64,000 nt of DNA from DASRHT01 sp035293765 (GTDB lineage: Bacteria; Chloroflexota; Ktedonobacteria; Ktedonobacterales; Ktedonobacteraceae). A program made the position numbers and the translations under genes. The DNA lies in NCBI GenBank assembly GCA_035293765.1, contig DATGMF010000082.1:10115-74114 (forward strand), written 5' to 3'. Of this stretch, positions 7,827 to 16,477 are shown piece after piece. Under the pieces are notes generated by a model that was not told the origin of the DNA, ran no database searches, and worked only from the letters and a program-made list of their open reading frames with translations. Position 1 is the first letter of the stretch. Each line of letters begins with the position of its first letter.

Positions 7827-9617
7827 ATGTGGACCTCAATGGTGGATCTCGATCCGCTACGCGTGTTGTTGACGCGACTGCTGGGGAGCGTCTGGCGCGA
7901 TGCTTATTTTTCCTCATTCGCGCCGCTCTCGGTACAGAACGTGCCACGTCAGGCGCTGCCTGCGGCCAACTGGGTACGCGTGCGCAACCGCCTGGCGGGT
8001 ATTTGCGGCAGCGACCTGCATCTGATCCACGCTGATGGGGATCTGCGTATTGCGCCAGCCGCCCTTCCCGGCCACCGCCGCACCTATCTCGGTCATGAAG
8101 TGGTGGGCGAGGTAATTGAGATCGGCGAGGACGTACAAAAGCTTGCCATCGGAGACAGGGTTGTGCTGCAATATGGCCTCCACTGCCTCTCCGCCGGCGT
8201 ACAGCCTCCTTGCCGCTCCTGCGCCGCGGGCAACTATAACCTCTGCGAACGCGGCAGGTTGCCCGGTCCTGAGCCCATTGGGGGGGGCTGGAGCGAAGAA
8301 ATGTTACTGAATGAAGAGCAACTATACCGTGTCGCGCCCACCATCACCGATGAGCAGGCTGTGCTGATCGAACCTACAGCGGTGGCGCTGCATGCCATAC
8401 TGCGTTGCCCTCCCAGGCCAGGAGACCGCGTACTGATTATTGGCGCTGGCTCTATTGGTCTACTTACGCTACAAGTGCTCCAGGCGCTGGCTCCCCAGGT
8501 CGAAATTAGCGTGCTCGCTCGCCATTCCTTCCAGGTGGAGCAGGCGACACGCATGGGGGCCAAACACATTATCTATCCACAGGATAGCTACGCCAGCGTC
8601 CGCCAGGTAACCGGCGCACAGCTATTTAAGGGCATGCCTGGTAACCAGATGCTGCTGGGAGGCTTCGATATCATCTATGATACGGTGGGTCAGCGTAAAA
8701 CCCTCCATCACGCGCTGCGCTGGACACGCTCGCAGGGTACTATCATCCTGGTCGGCCTTGATCTTCATTTGATGAAGATCGATTTGACCCCGATCTGGTA
8801 TCGAGAAATCAATCTCATAGGGACGCTGAGTCACGGCAGCGAACACTGGCCCCCTGGCTCAGACGCTCAACGCCCCACGTTTAGCATCGTTGAGGAGTTG
8901 ATGGAGAACGGAGAGATTCACCCCGAACAACTGATCACCCACCACTTTGCGCTTGATAAATACCAGCAGGCACTCACTGTAGCGGCCAGCAAGGCACGGA
9001 GTCGGGCCATCAAGGTTGTTTTCGACTATTCATTGCAACCGGCATCAGTCGTTCCCAATGTGCGCGCATCAGCCAGACGTCGCCCATCCCTCTCGCCCCC
9101 CGTCATTGAGCAGATTCCTCTAGAAGAGACCATCCAGACTCCCCAGGATCTGCCTCCCGTGATGCCGCCCACGACTCCTCTGCCCGTTCCCGTACCTGTG
9201 GACGATACTATAGATGATGTCACCATAGAGGAAGAGAATACGGCAAAAGCTATTCCGGCCATAGAGAAGCAGTCCGATCTCGTGGCAACGACCACAGAGA
9301 CAAAGCCCAATGTGACCGCAGCAGAAATGACGCGGAACGAGCTGGATGAGCCAACCCAGCCCGCGATTGCCATTCCAGAAGCGACTGGCAGCGCCGCCGC
9401 ATCTGATCGCACCGGAACGGAGCCATTGCCTGAAACTGCCGCAGCCGAGCCGCAGCAACCTGGACCCAGATCATCTAGAAGCACGTCGTCTTCTTCAAAT
9501 AATAGGACTAGAACTAAAAATACAGTAACAAAAAGCTCCTCTGAAACGTTATCACATTCAGAGAAGTCTTCTACCGCACGAGTACAGCCGCGCACACAGG
9601 CGCGCAAGAAAAAATAG
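7827..9617 (+). CDS. Zinc-dependent medium-chain dehydrogenase with a long disordered C-terminal tail
   Basis: The start at 7827 follows GGAGGAG and gives 596 residues. The first 400 or so form a zinc alcohol/sorbitol/threonine-dehydrogenase-like enzyme: catalytic zinc Cys in GICGSDLHL, GHEVVGEV with the zinc His, a structural-zinc set of cysteines in CLSAGVQPPCRSCAAG and NLC, and the nucleotide loop GAGSIGL. After VVFDYSLQ there is an extra segment of about 190 residues, first rich in Pro, Glu and Thr, then Ser/Thr/Arg rich and ending in ARKKK. This tail is not part of the family. Substrate unknown. A GH3-family gene starts 8 bp downstream and is probably cotranscribed. Confidence 0.88.
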   Translation: MWTSMVDLDPLRVLLTRLLGSVWRDAYFSSFAPLSVQNVPRQALPAANWVRVRNRLAGICGSDLHLIHADGDLRIAPAALPGHRRTYLGHEVVGEVIEIGEDVQKLAIGDRVVLQYGLHCLSAGVQPPCRSCAAGNYNLCERGRLPGPEPIGGGWSEEMLLNEEQLYRVAPTITDEQAVLIEPTAVALHAILRCPPRPGDRVLIIGAGSIGLLTLQVLQALAPQVEISVLARHSFQVEQATRMGAKHIIYPQDSYASVRQVTGAQLFKGMPGNQMLLGGFDIIYDTVGQRKTLHHALRWTRSQGTIILVGLDLHLMKIDLTPIWYREINLIGTLSHGSEHWPPGSDAQRPTFSIVEELMENGEIHPEQLITHHFALDKYQQALTVAASKARSRAIKVVFDYSLQPASVVPNVRASARRRPSLSPPVIEQIPLEETIQTPQDLPPVMPPTTPLPVPVPVDDTIDDVTIEEENTAKAIPAIEKQSDLVATTTETKPNVTAAEMTRNELDEPTQPAIAIPEATGSAAASDRTGTEPLPETAAAEPQQPGPRSSRSTSSSSNNRTRTKNTVTKSSSETLSHSEKSSTARVQPRTQARKKK

Positions 9618-9625
9618 GAATAGAT

Positions 9626-11008
9626 ATGGCAAAAAGTAATCCTTCTTCTCATCCATCAGAAACCGGACAAAACTATTTTCCAGGCCCCGCTTCTGATGAA
9701 TCTATGCAACCATCTTTAATAACCCCTCCACCGACGCGCCGCCATGCACGCATCCGCCTGGAGATTGCGCTGATCCTGCTGGCTATTTTGATAACGCTGG
9801 GGGGCTTTATCGGCCAGCAGCTAATGAGCCAGGCCGTTCCCCTTTCCCCAACATCCAGCACGGTCCAGGCCGGCCCATTTGTGCAGCTCCCGCTTAATGA
9901 CAGCCAGATCAATGCGCTCAGACATCCGACCGCCCATATGCAATATAAACAGCTCGCTAGCCTCTATACAGCGCGTATGACCATCGATGAGGAGCTGGGA
10001 CAGTTGATTATGGTCGAGTATGCAGACACCTCCTACTCAGCCGATCTGGACACGATGATTCACCAGTTGCACGCAGGCGGCGTGATTATGTACGAATTCC
10101 AGATGCTGACCGCCGCGCAAACCAGCCACGATATCGCGCAGATGCAGAAGCGCGCCGACTTTCCTCTTTTTGTCTCAACGGATGAAGAAGGCGGTCCCTA
10201 CGTCCATAGATTGTTGAATATCTATCCGCCGCGTATGTCCGCCACGGCTATCTATAACACTGGCGATATCAACGTCGCGACCCGCGAAGGGCATCATACC
10301 GCTCATGACCTGCTGGCGCTCGGTATCAATGAGGATCTGGCGCCAGATGTGGACGTGCAGCTTGTACCGGGCTATGATCTGGTCACGCGCACCTTTGGCA
10401 ACTCGCCCGACTCGGTGATTAAATATGCTGGCGCTTATATGAAAGCTATGCAGAGCGACGGCGTGACCGCCTGCATTAAACACTTTCCTGGCTTAGGCGA
10501 CGCCGTCATCGACGCCCATGCCGGTCTGCCGGTGATCAATCGCACCCGAGACCAGATTTACTCGGTTGAACTGGCCCCCTTTAAATACTTTATTCAAACG
10601 CCAGACCAGTTAGAACGCCCGGGGATGATTATGCCGACCGATGTGCTGATGCCTGCCATCGATCCGGTTTACCCGGCTGAACTCTCGCACACCTTTATGA
10701 CCGACATTTTGCGCAATCAATTTGGCTATGATGGCGTGGCGCTTACCGACGCACTCTATATGAAGGGCGTCGAGATCAATGGGCGGCAGATTAGCATGGC
10801 TCAGGCCGGTGTGATGGCGCTCCAGGCTGGCGACGATATGCTGCTCGGCCCCACCGGCACTGCCCAAATGGAAGATATGATTCAGGCGCTAAAGGCTGCC
10901 TATATGAATGGTTCGCTCTCTAAAAGCCGTATCGACGAGGCGGTCACGCGCATTCTTGCGCTCAAAATGGAGAAGCACCTCATGCCTGCGATCCCCCCAC
11001 AGGGATGA
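9626..11008 (+). CDS. Membrane-anchored glycoside hydrolase family 3 (beta-N-acetylhexosaminidase-like)
   Basis: A 460-residue GH3 enzyme. A basic stretch and one membrane helix (ALILLAILITLGGFIGQQL, about 47-65) anchor it with the catalytic domain outside the cell. The TIM-barrel has the NagZ-like landmarks in order: GQLIMVEY, STDEEGGPYVHRL, GINEDLAPDVDV, KHFPGLGDAVIDAHAG and VALTDALYMKG, where the Asp of the last motif is the expected nucleophile. NagZ-type enzymes remove N-acetylglucosamine from cell-wall fragments, so peptidoglycan turnover is the likely role. The KHFPG motif has LGD where HGD is usual. It is cotranscribed with the tailed dehydrogenase. Confidence 0.9.
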   Translation: MAKSNPSSHPSETGQNYFPGPASDESMQPSLITPPPTRRHARIRLEIALILLAILITLGGFIGQQLMSQAVPLSPTSSTVQAGPFVQLPLNDSQINALRHPTAHMQYKQLASLYTARMTIDEELGQLIMVEYADTSYSADLDTMIHQLHAGGVIMYEFQMLTAAQTSHDIAQMQKRADFPLFVSTDEEGGPYVHRLLNIYPPRMSATAIYNTGDINVATREGHHTAHDLLALGINEDLAPDVDVQLVPGYDLVTRTFGNSPDSVIKYAGAYMKAMQSDGVTACIKHFPGLGDAVIDAHAGLPVINRTRDQIYSVELAPFKYFIQTPDQLERPGMIMPTDVLMPAIDPVYPAELSHTFMTDILRNQFGYDGVALTDALYMKGVEINGRQISMAQAGVMALQAGDDMLLGPTGTAQMEDMIQALKAAYMNGSLSKSRIDEAVTRILALKMEKHLMPAIPPQG

Positions 11009-11076
11009 TATCCATCGTGGGGTGGAGTGCGGTAATGGGCATCATTGGTCACTGCATAATCCGGTCCCGGCGGCAT

Positions 11077-11487
11077 TTATGAAAAGGGATTGTCGGTGTG
11101 GATGATGATGTTGTCTGAGGGATTCAGGCCACGCTGCAAACGCTCGATAATTTCTTTGAGCCGCCGCGTTTCCGCAGCATGCTGGTCGCGCAGTTGCATC
11201 ATTTCGCGTTCCAGGTCCTCTTGCATCTGTTCCATGCGGTCCCGCATATGCAGAATGGCCTCCACACCTGCCAGGTTCACGCCTAGATCGCGCATCAGGC
11301 GGCGGATCTGCACCACGCGCTCAATATCGCGATCAGAATAGAGGCGAGGGCTATGGGGACTATCACCCTTGCGAGCGGGCGAGATCAAGCCCAGACGTTC
11401 GTAATGACGCAATGTCTGCTCATGCACTTCCGCCTTCTGCGCCGCGACACTAATGATGTACCATGCGCCATCACTTTTCTCAGGCAT
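11077..11487 (-). CDS. hspR: MerR-family heat-shock repressor HspR
   Basis: A 136-residue MerR-type regulator. The winged-helix part reads YIISVAAQKAEVHEQTLRHY with ERLGLISPAR and LYSDRDIERVVQIRRLMRDLG, the usual HspR signature. It is followed by a coiled coil (about 78-120) for dimerisation. It is the last gene of a grpE-dnaJ-hspR operon, as in Actinobacteria, where HspR binds HAIR sites and uses DnaK as corepressor. A HAIR-like site overlaps the operon promoter. dnaK itself is not in the window. Confidence 0.9.
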   Translation of the reverse strand: MPEKSDGAWYIISVAAQKAEVHEQTLRHYERLGLISPARKGDSPHSPRLYSDRDIERVVQIRRLMRDLGVNLAGVEAILHMRDRMEQMQEDLEREMMQLRDQHAAETRRLKEIIERLQRGLNPSDNIIIHTDNPFS

Positions 11488-11510
11488 GAAATTACGCTCC
11501 TTTCGCCCGG

Positions 11511-12521
11511 CTATTGACGCGCTTCGACGCCTCGACTTCGGGCCAGTTTCTCAAAAAGCTCACGTTCCTCCTGAGAGAGATGCATCGGCAGCACAACTTT
11601 CACGCGCGCATAGAGATTGCCGCTTCCCTCTCCACGTAGATGGGGCATCCCCTTGCCGGCCAGGCGGAATGTGCGGTCATTCTGAGTTTCGGGCGGAATG
11701 GTGAGGATCAACTTACGCCCATCTGGCACCGGCACCAGCACTTCACCACCGAGCATAGCTTTTACCAGTTCCACCTCCACATCTGTATAGAGGTCGTCTC
11801 CCTTGCGCTCAAACGTGGAATCGGGCTTGATGCTAATCACCAGAAAAAGGTCACCGCGCGGCCCACCACCAATCCCCGGCTGTCCTTCGCCCGCGACACG
11901 AATCTTTGAGCCATTATCAACGCCAGGGGGGATTTTGACCTGAATCCGCTTGTTGCGAGGCGTCATCCCCTGCCCACTGCAGGTCAGACAGAGCCTGTTG
12001 CCAATTTCGCCCGTTCCCTGACAGCCAGGACACACCTCGGTTGACTGGATGTTAAAGGTGCGCGTTCCACCAACATACGCCTCTAACATGGTCACTTCCA
12101 CGGGTTGATCGATGTTCTCCCCAACGCGTCTGCGGATATCATCCCGCATCCCACGCGCCCCCGTCTGATTGGTACGTCCAAAAAGGGCTTCGAAGAAATC
12201 GGAGAAACCAGCGTTACCAGAGTCAAAATCAAAGGGCGTGCCGCGACCGCCGTTGGGCGAGTACGTCCGCCTGGTTCCGCCAAAGGGACCAAACTGATCC
12301 TGCCAGTTGGGGCCTAACGTGTCATACTTACGCCGCTTGTCGGCATCGGACAGCACCTCATATGCCTCGTTGATCTCTTTGAAACGCTCCTCCGCTTTCT
12401 TGTCGCCGGGATTGACATCGGGATGGTACTTACGGGCTAGTTTGCGAAAGCTCTTCTTGATCTCTTCCCCGCTCGCCGTTCGTGCTACGCCGAGGATTTT
12501 GTAATAATCTTTATAATCCAT
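11511..12521 (-). CDS. dnaJ: DnaJ-type co-chaperone with a shortened zinc-finger region
   Basis: A 336-residue J-protein. The J domain (1-70) has the HPD tripeptide in ARKYHPDVNPGD and stimulates DnaK ATPase. A G/F-rich linker follows. The zinc region holds only two CxxCxGxG repeats (CPGCQGTG and CLTCSGQG) in place of the usual four, so only one zinc site can form. The C-terminal substrate-binding domains (IQVKIPPGVDNG to KVVLP) are normal. Length is shorter than classical DnaJ (about 375). It lies between grpE and hspR with 41-bp and 23-bp spacers. CbpA-like naming is possible, but CbpA has no cysteine motifs. Confidence 0.92.
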   Translation of the reverse strand: MDYKDYYKILGVARTASGEEIKKSFRKLARKYHPDVNPGDKKAEERFKEINEAYEVLSDADKRRKYDTLGPNWQDQFGPFGGTRRTYSPNGGRGTPFDFDSGNAGFSDFFEALFGRTNQTGARGMRDDIRRRVGENIDQPVEVTMLEAYVGGTRTFNIQSTEVCPGCQGTGEIGNRLCLTCSGQGMTPRNKRIQVKIPPGVDNGSKIRVAGEGQPGIGGGPRGDLFLVISIKPDSTFERKGDDLYTDVEVELVKAMLGGEVLVPVPDGRKLILTIPPETQNDRTFRLAGKGMPHLRGEGSGNLYARVKVVLPMHLSQEERELFEKLARSRGVEARQ

Positions 12522-12562
12522 GTCCCAGCCCTCTTCCTAAAAAGAATAGTATTTCTCTATGG

Positions 12563-13138
12563 CTACTTGCTTCCCATGCTCACCTTCACCTGGGCCGGAC
12601 GCAGCGTCTCATCGCCGAGGGTATACCCCTTGCGCACTTCTTCGACAATGGTTCCTTCCGGCTTGTCACTGTTCTCTATAGCCTCTATCGCTTCATGTAC
12701 ATACGGATTGAATGGCTCACCTACCGTCGGAACGGGATTGAGTCCCTCGCTATGCATCACTTCGTTCATACGCCAATGAACCATGCGCAGCGCCTGCTGC
12801 AACCCCTGACGATCAAGGGTATCCAGATAGACGAGCCCTCGCTCGACATCATCTATAACACCCAACAATTTATGCAATAATGCCTTCTTCTGCTGCTGCA
12901 CGCGATCCGTCACCACACGATCCTGGCGCTTGCGGTAATTCTCCATATCGGCTCGCTCGCGCAAATACTTGTTCCAGTTCTCTGCCGCCTCCCGCCGCGC
13001 CTGCTCTAGCTGCGCCTCCAGCTCCGCAATGCGTGCGGCCATCGCATTCTCAACTATGACTTCTGGCTGCCCTGCATTCACTGCGGCCTGTTCCGCGTCT
13101 GTAACGGGCTGCTCCTGTCTCTCTCGGGATTCTTCCAT
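12563..13138 (-). CDS. grpE: Nucleotide exchange factor GrpE
   Basis: A 191-residue GrpE, the ADP-release factor for DnaK. An acidic disordered N-terminus leads into a long coiled coil (about 30-85, ending in ERADMENYRKRQ). The C-terminal beta domain has the signature NPYVHEAIE and the closing GYTLGDETLRPAQVKV. First gene of the grpE-dnaJ-hspR operon, directly behind a promoter with an overlapping HAIR-like element. The usual dnaK first gene is missing from this operon. Confidence 0.96.
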   Translation of the reverse strand: MEESRERQEQPVTDAEQAAVNAGQPEVIVENAMAARIAELEAQLEQARREAAENWNKYLRERADMENYRKRQDRVVTDRVQQQKKALLHKLLGVIDDVERGLVYLDTLDRQGLQQALRMVHWRMNEVMHSEGLNPVPTVGEPFNPYVHEAIEAIENSDKPEGTIVEEVRKGYTLGDETLRPAQVKVSMGSK

Positions 13139-13211
13139 CAGTTCCTTTCTCCTTACAAGTTGTGTTCTCTATCTTTACTATACGGTTTTTTGCTAGCTTT
13201 TTTGCTCCTAC

Positions 13212-13240
13212 AGTATAAACATTGAGCCACTTTGTGTCAA
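13212..13240 (-). promoter_or_regulatory. Promoter of the grpE-dnaJ-hspR operon
   Basis: On the minus strand TTGACA (13235-13240), 17-bp spacer, TATACT (13212-13217). Both boxes are at or near consensus. It lies about 75 bp before the grpE start. Confidence 0.8.
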
Positions 13241-13241
13241 G
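13221..13241. promoter_or_regulatory. HAIR-like operator for HspR
   Basis: Read on the minus strand the site is CTTGACA, seven bases, GCTCAAT. The HAIR consensus is CTTGAGT, seven bases, ACTCAAG, so 10 of 14 arm positions match with exact spacing. It covers the -35 box and most of the spacer of the operon promoter, as expected for repression by the HspR encoded at the end of this operon. Confidence 0.6.
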
Positions 13242-13348
13242 TTTTGTGATAGCATCCTCCTCGTCTCTGCCCCTACTAAAACGCTTTCAATTTACCGATA
13301 GAAATATAGAGATATATAGCATCGACCGACATAGATAAAGGGAATAAA

Positions 13349-14323
13349 GTGAGGCTCCCATTGCATGAGACGCGGTTGCTACGACGAACCTTCCTTCTGC
13401 TCTCTCTCTCCTTCCTGCTCATAATCGCGAGTTGGCTCACTTACCGGCATCAAATAGTAGTCCTCTCACCCCCACCAGCAGGCTGCGTTAATATACCGGC
13501 CTTACCGGATTATCTCTACAGCAGGAGCGCCTACGATGCGATTGAAGCCATGAATAACGCTCGCCAACTGGAACACCTGCCCTCATTACGCTTGCCCGCA
13601 AACTTCTACGATCTTGACCCCATTCAACAACAATTTGTGCTGGTGAATCTGGAGCGCACAGATCGTGGACTGCGCCCGCTGCAACTGGAGGCGAATCTCT
13701 CGCTCTTTGCCCTGGCGTACAGCAAGCAATTGCGCGACCTCCACTTTTTCGCGCACACCAGCCCTATTGGTGGTACTTTTGAGCAGCGGATCAATAGCAA
13801 CCCCGCTATCGCAGGGCACTATCATATCGCGGCTGAAAATCTGGCGGGCAATCCGGTGGCGGGAGTAGGTCCAATTTACGAGTACATGTATGACGACAAA
13901 GCAGAAGCATGCGGGCATAGAGATAACATTCTTAACCCGTCCCTCAGGTTCATCGGCATCGGACTGGTGCAAGATAATCAGTATGGTAGCATCTCTGCTC
14001 AAGAATTTATCGAGCCCGCGCTGTGGAACCCGTACCATCCTTCTGCGATACTTATCGGCAAAAATGCTGATGGGCCGCAAATCTCGTTAACCGCTCATGA
14101 CGACGGATACGCTCCTTCGCTATCTTTTGAGGCTCATGTGAGCAATACCATTGGCACGATCCGCATCACCTGGTTTCTAGGGAATGTGGGTAATTTTTTA
14201 CAGTTCGGCTCAACCCTTACACTTAATCGGCGGCGCTTATCGCCCGGAAAGCATCAGCTCCTGGCGTATGTAGTGGATGGCACACAAAACTATGGCATGG
14301 CACAGGATACCTTCGCGACCTGA
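13349..14323 (+). CDS. Secreted CAP/SCP-domain protein
   Basis: A 324-residue protein that starts with GTG behind an AAAGGGAA site. The N-terminus has a basic stretch and one hydrophobic segment (TFLLLSLSFLLIIASWLTY), acting as signal or anchor. Residues of about 90-215 form a CAP domain of the PR-1/YkwD type, with LVNLERTDRGLRPLQLEANL, FAHTSPIGGTFEQRI, AAENLAGNP, and CGHRDNILNPSLRFIGIG. The C-terminal 100 residues look like a beta-rich domain. CAP proteins in bacteria are extracellular and often of unknown function, and some act on envelope structures. It stands alone between divergent grpE and convergent scpA. Confidence 0.88.
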   Translation: MRLPLHETRLLRRTFLLLSLSFLLIIASWLTYRHQIVVLSPPPAGCVNIPALPDYLYSRSAYDAIEAMNNARQLEHLPSLRLPANFYDLDPIQQQFVLVNLERTDRGLRPLQLEANLSLFALAYSKQLRDLHFFAHTSPIGGTFEQRINSNPAIAGHYHIAAENLAGNPVAGVGPIYEYMYDDKAEACGHRDNILNPSLRFIGIGLVQDNQYGSISAQEFIEPALWNPYHPSAILIGKNADGPQISLTAHDDGYAPSLSFEAHVSNTIGTIRITWFLGNVGNFLQFGSTLTLNRRRLSPGKHQLLAYVVDGTQNYGMAQDTFAT

Positions 14324-14325
14324 GA

Positions 14326-15168
14326 TCAGCCCCAGTCCTCGTACTCTTCCTTCCCCTCCTCGGTCCAGCGTTCCCCTCGCTCCAATCTGATCGGCCCCAG
14401 CAGGTCTTCCTGCTTCACGCTGATGCGCTCCCACTTCCATAGTTCCAGCACGGCGAGGAAGGTGACAATAATCACCAGGCGGGACGTTTCGTTCTTAATC
14501 ACGTCCTCAAGCAGAATGCACGATTGCTCTTGCAGGATGCTGATAATCTCGGCGATGCGCTCGCTCACGCGCACACGCGCGATAGGAACGAGGTCGTTAC
14601 CATTTTCAGCGTCTTTTGCCTGGAGCTCAAGCAGGCGCTGAAAAGCTCTGGCGAGCGATTGCGCTTCCAGGCCGACCAGGGTGGGAGGCGTCCAGGTCAG
14701 TTGCGCCTCAATCCCTGCCAGCAGCCCTGAGCGCCCATGCGTCTGCAACCCTGCTTCCTCTCGTTGACGCAAAATGGTGGCAATCTCTTTGGCCTGCTTG
14801 TACTCTATCAGGTGACGCTGCAACTCTTCGGCCATAGTGATGGCGTTTTCGGCCTCGCTGCCGGCCTCCACTTTGCCCGTTTGGGGCAGAAGGCTCTGCG
14901 ACTTGATAAAGAGGAGGCGAGCGGCAATTGAGACGAAGGCCGCCATGTTAGCCAGGGGCAGCGTTTCGGCCTCCCATTGCTGAAGATAGGCAAGATACTG
15001 ATCGGTCACAGCCACCAGCGAAACGGTGGTAATCTCCATTTGCCGTTTCTCGATCAGGTGCAACAGCAAGTCGAGCGGCCCCTCAAAAACAGGCAGGTGG
15101 ACCACATAACGTTCTTGCTGACTCTGACTTAAAGCCAGCTCATCTGTACCGATCTGTTCTAACATCAC
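14326..15168 (-). CDS. scpA: Segregation and condensation protein A
   Basis: A 280-residue kleisin of the SMC-ScpAB complex, which organises and segregates the chromosome. The N-terminal SMC-binding part has VFEGPLDLLLHLIEKRQMEI and SLVAVTDQYLAYL, both ScpA hallmarks. The middle is helical with AARLLFIKSQSLLP. The C-terminal winged-helix part ends in LELWKWERISVKQEDLLGPI. Its first codon overlaps the stop of the HD-domain gene by one base (GTG ATG start), indicating translational coupling. scpB, which commonly follows, is not here; a CAP gene on the other strand ends next to it. Confidence 0.95.
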   Translation of the reverse strand: MMLEQIGTDELALSQSQQERYVVHLPVFEGPLDLLLHLIEKRQMEITTVSLVAVTDQYLAYLQQWEAETLPLANMAAFVSIAARLLFIKSQSLLPQTGKVEAGSEAENAITMAEELQRHLIEYKQAKEIATILRQREEAGLQTHGRSGLLAGIEAQLTWTPPTLVGLEAQSLARAFQRLLELQAKDAENGNDLVPIARVRVSERIAEIISILQEQSCILLEDVIKNETSRLVIIVTFLAVLELWKWERISVKQEDLLGPIRLERGERWTEEGKEEYEDWG

Positions 15169-15707
15169 TACGATACCTCATCTACAACATGTAACACCGC
15201 CGCGGGGCCATCTGGCTGGTGATGTGTACGAATATAGAGAACGGCCCGCTCCGATAGTCCTGCGTCGGCGGCGAGCTGCGCGCCAACTTCGGCATGCCAC
15301 CAGGCATAACTGAGCGCACGCTGCCATCGCGGCATAGACTCTTTATCTGGAGCAAGCGGCGACTTCACCAGCGAGCTTAGTAAGCGTGGAACGCACTTTT
15401 TGCCAATCACAATGGCCGGACGCGTCCAGAACGGTACTCGTCCTTCGGCCTTGCCAACATCGTGCAAAAGCGCCGCCGCCAGCAGATCGTCTTCGCTATA
15501 GCCGCGAGCCTGCAACCCCTGGCACACGCGCAGACTATGGCGCTGGTCGGCCTGCGACATGGTACGAAAGAGCCGTAACGCCGGCGGGGGCAGCAGATGC
15601 GCCACCTCCATATACTCCTCGGTCGATAAGGGGCTCACAAAGCCAAGTTGCTGGCGTACCTGCCCCAAACGATATGCAATGGCTTGCAACCAGGTGATGC
15701 TTTTCAT
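15168..15707 (-). CDS. HD-domain phosphohydrolase
   Basis: A 179-residue metal-dependent HD protein. The motifs are H57 in RHSLRVCQ, the HD pair in AALLHDVGKAEG, a later His in AWWHAEVGAQLAADAGL, and THHQPDGPAA near the end. These fit an HD phosphatase or phosphodiesterase acting on nucleotides. It is translationally coupled to scpA and follows an M50 protease gene by 11 bp, so it belongs to a four-gene minus-strand operon. Substrate not predictable. Confidence 0.85.
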   Translation of the reverse strand: MKSITWLQAIAYRLGQVRQQLGFVSPLSTEEYMEVAHLLPPPALRLFRTMSQADQRHSLRVCQGLQARGYSEDDLLAAALLHDVGKAEGRVPFWTRPAIVIGKKCVPRLLSSLVKSPLAPDKESMPRWQRALSYAWWHAEVGAQLAADAGLSERAVLYIRTHHQPDGPAAVLHVVDEVS

Positions 15708-15718
15708 ACTAATAGAGG

Positions 15719-16459
15719 CTAATGCGGATAGAAATAGAAGCCCACAATAAACTGCAAAGCGGTCGGAAATGGGCCGCCAAAGATCAAAGCCACTACGCTG
15801 ACAGCTCCTTGCAATATCAGCGATGCAGGGTGGAAGAGCGGAAAATTACCAAGACCGGCCAGAGTTGCCAGAAAAGGTACCAGGAAAAATATACCCAGGA
15901 TGATAAACGGCCCATACGCCGCCGATCTGGCAAACCCCACCGCCTGCTTGCTGGGAAGCAAGGTATAGAGAATCTGATAGCCATCAAGAGGATATAAGGG
16001 GAGCAGGTTGAGCAACACCAGCCCGATATTGATGCAGGCGAAGACGGTAAGGAATTGCAGAACGTATGGAGTAATGGGATTGTTAGTAAAGAGAAATGGA
16101 GCAGAGAAGCGTACCACTATAGCCGTAACGATGCCGACGATTAAACTAAAAATGGGGCCAGCCAGCGCCACCAGCAAAACGCCGAGATTAGCGCCAGGAC
16201 GCAATTTCCAGGGATCGGGCTTGACGGGCTTTCCCCATCCCAATCCCATTGGACCGGGCACAGGCTGAAAGGCCAGAATAATGCACATCAATAATCCAAC
16301 AGGATCAACATGGGCACGCAGGCTCAGCGTTTGCCGCCCTTCGGCCAGTGGCGTACGGTCACCTAACCAGTAGGCCATCACCGCATGCGCATACTCGTGT
16401 AGCACAATTGCCGCGAGAAATGCAACAATAATTATGAATGCCAGTAAAACATTTATCAT
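15719..16459 (-). CDS. Site-2-protease-type M50 membrane metallopeptidase
   Basis: A 246-residue intramembrane zinc protease. The HExxH motif reads LHEYAHAVMAYWLGD near residue 22, inside the first membrane region, and the third-ligand region NLLPLYPLDGYQIL lies near 156. Five or six hydrophobic segments are visible. There is no PDZ domain, so it matches the short FPB/YwhC-like group rather than RseP. It sits between an MBL-fold gene (18 bp) and the HD gene (11 bp). Confidence 0.9.
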   Translation of the reverse strand: MINVLLAFIIIVAFLAAIVLHEYAHAVMAYWLGDRTPLAEGRQTLSLRAHVDPVGLLMCIILAFQPVPGPMGLGWGKPVKPDPWKLRPGANLGVLLVALAGPIFSLIVGIVTAIVVRFSAPFLFTNNPITPYVLQFLTVFACINIGLVLLNLLPLYPLDGYQILYTLLPSKQAVGFARSAAYGPFIILGIFFLVPFLATLAGLGNFPLFHPASLILQGAVSVVALIFGGPFPTALQFIVGFYFYPH

Positions 16460-16477
16460 CAGCTTTCACGCAATCCT

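Noticed and set aside
13785..13820. Short repeats around secreted-protein coding regions as a CRISPR-like pattern
   Set aside because: No regularly spaced direct repeats with unique spacers exist anywhere in the window; no cas genes are present.
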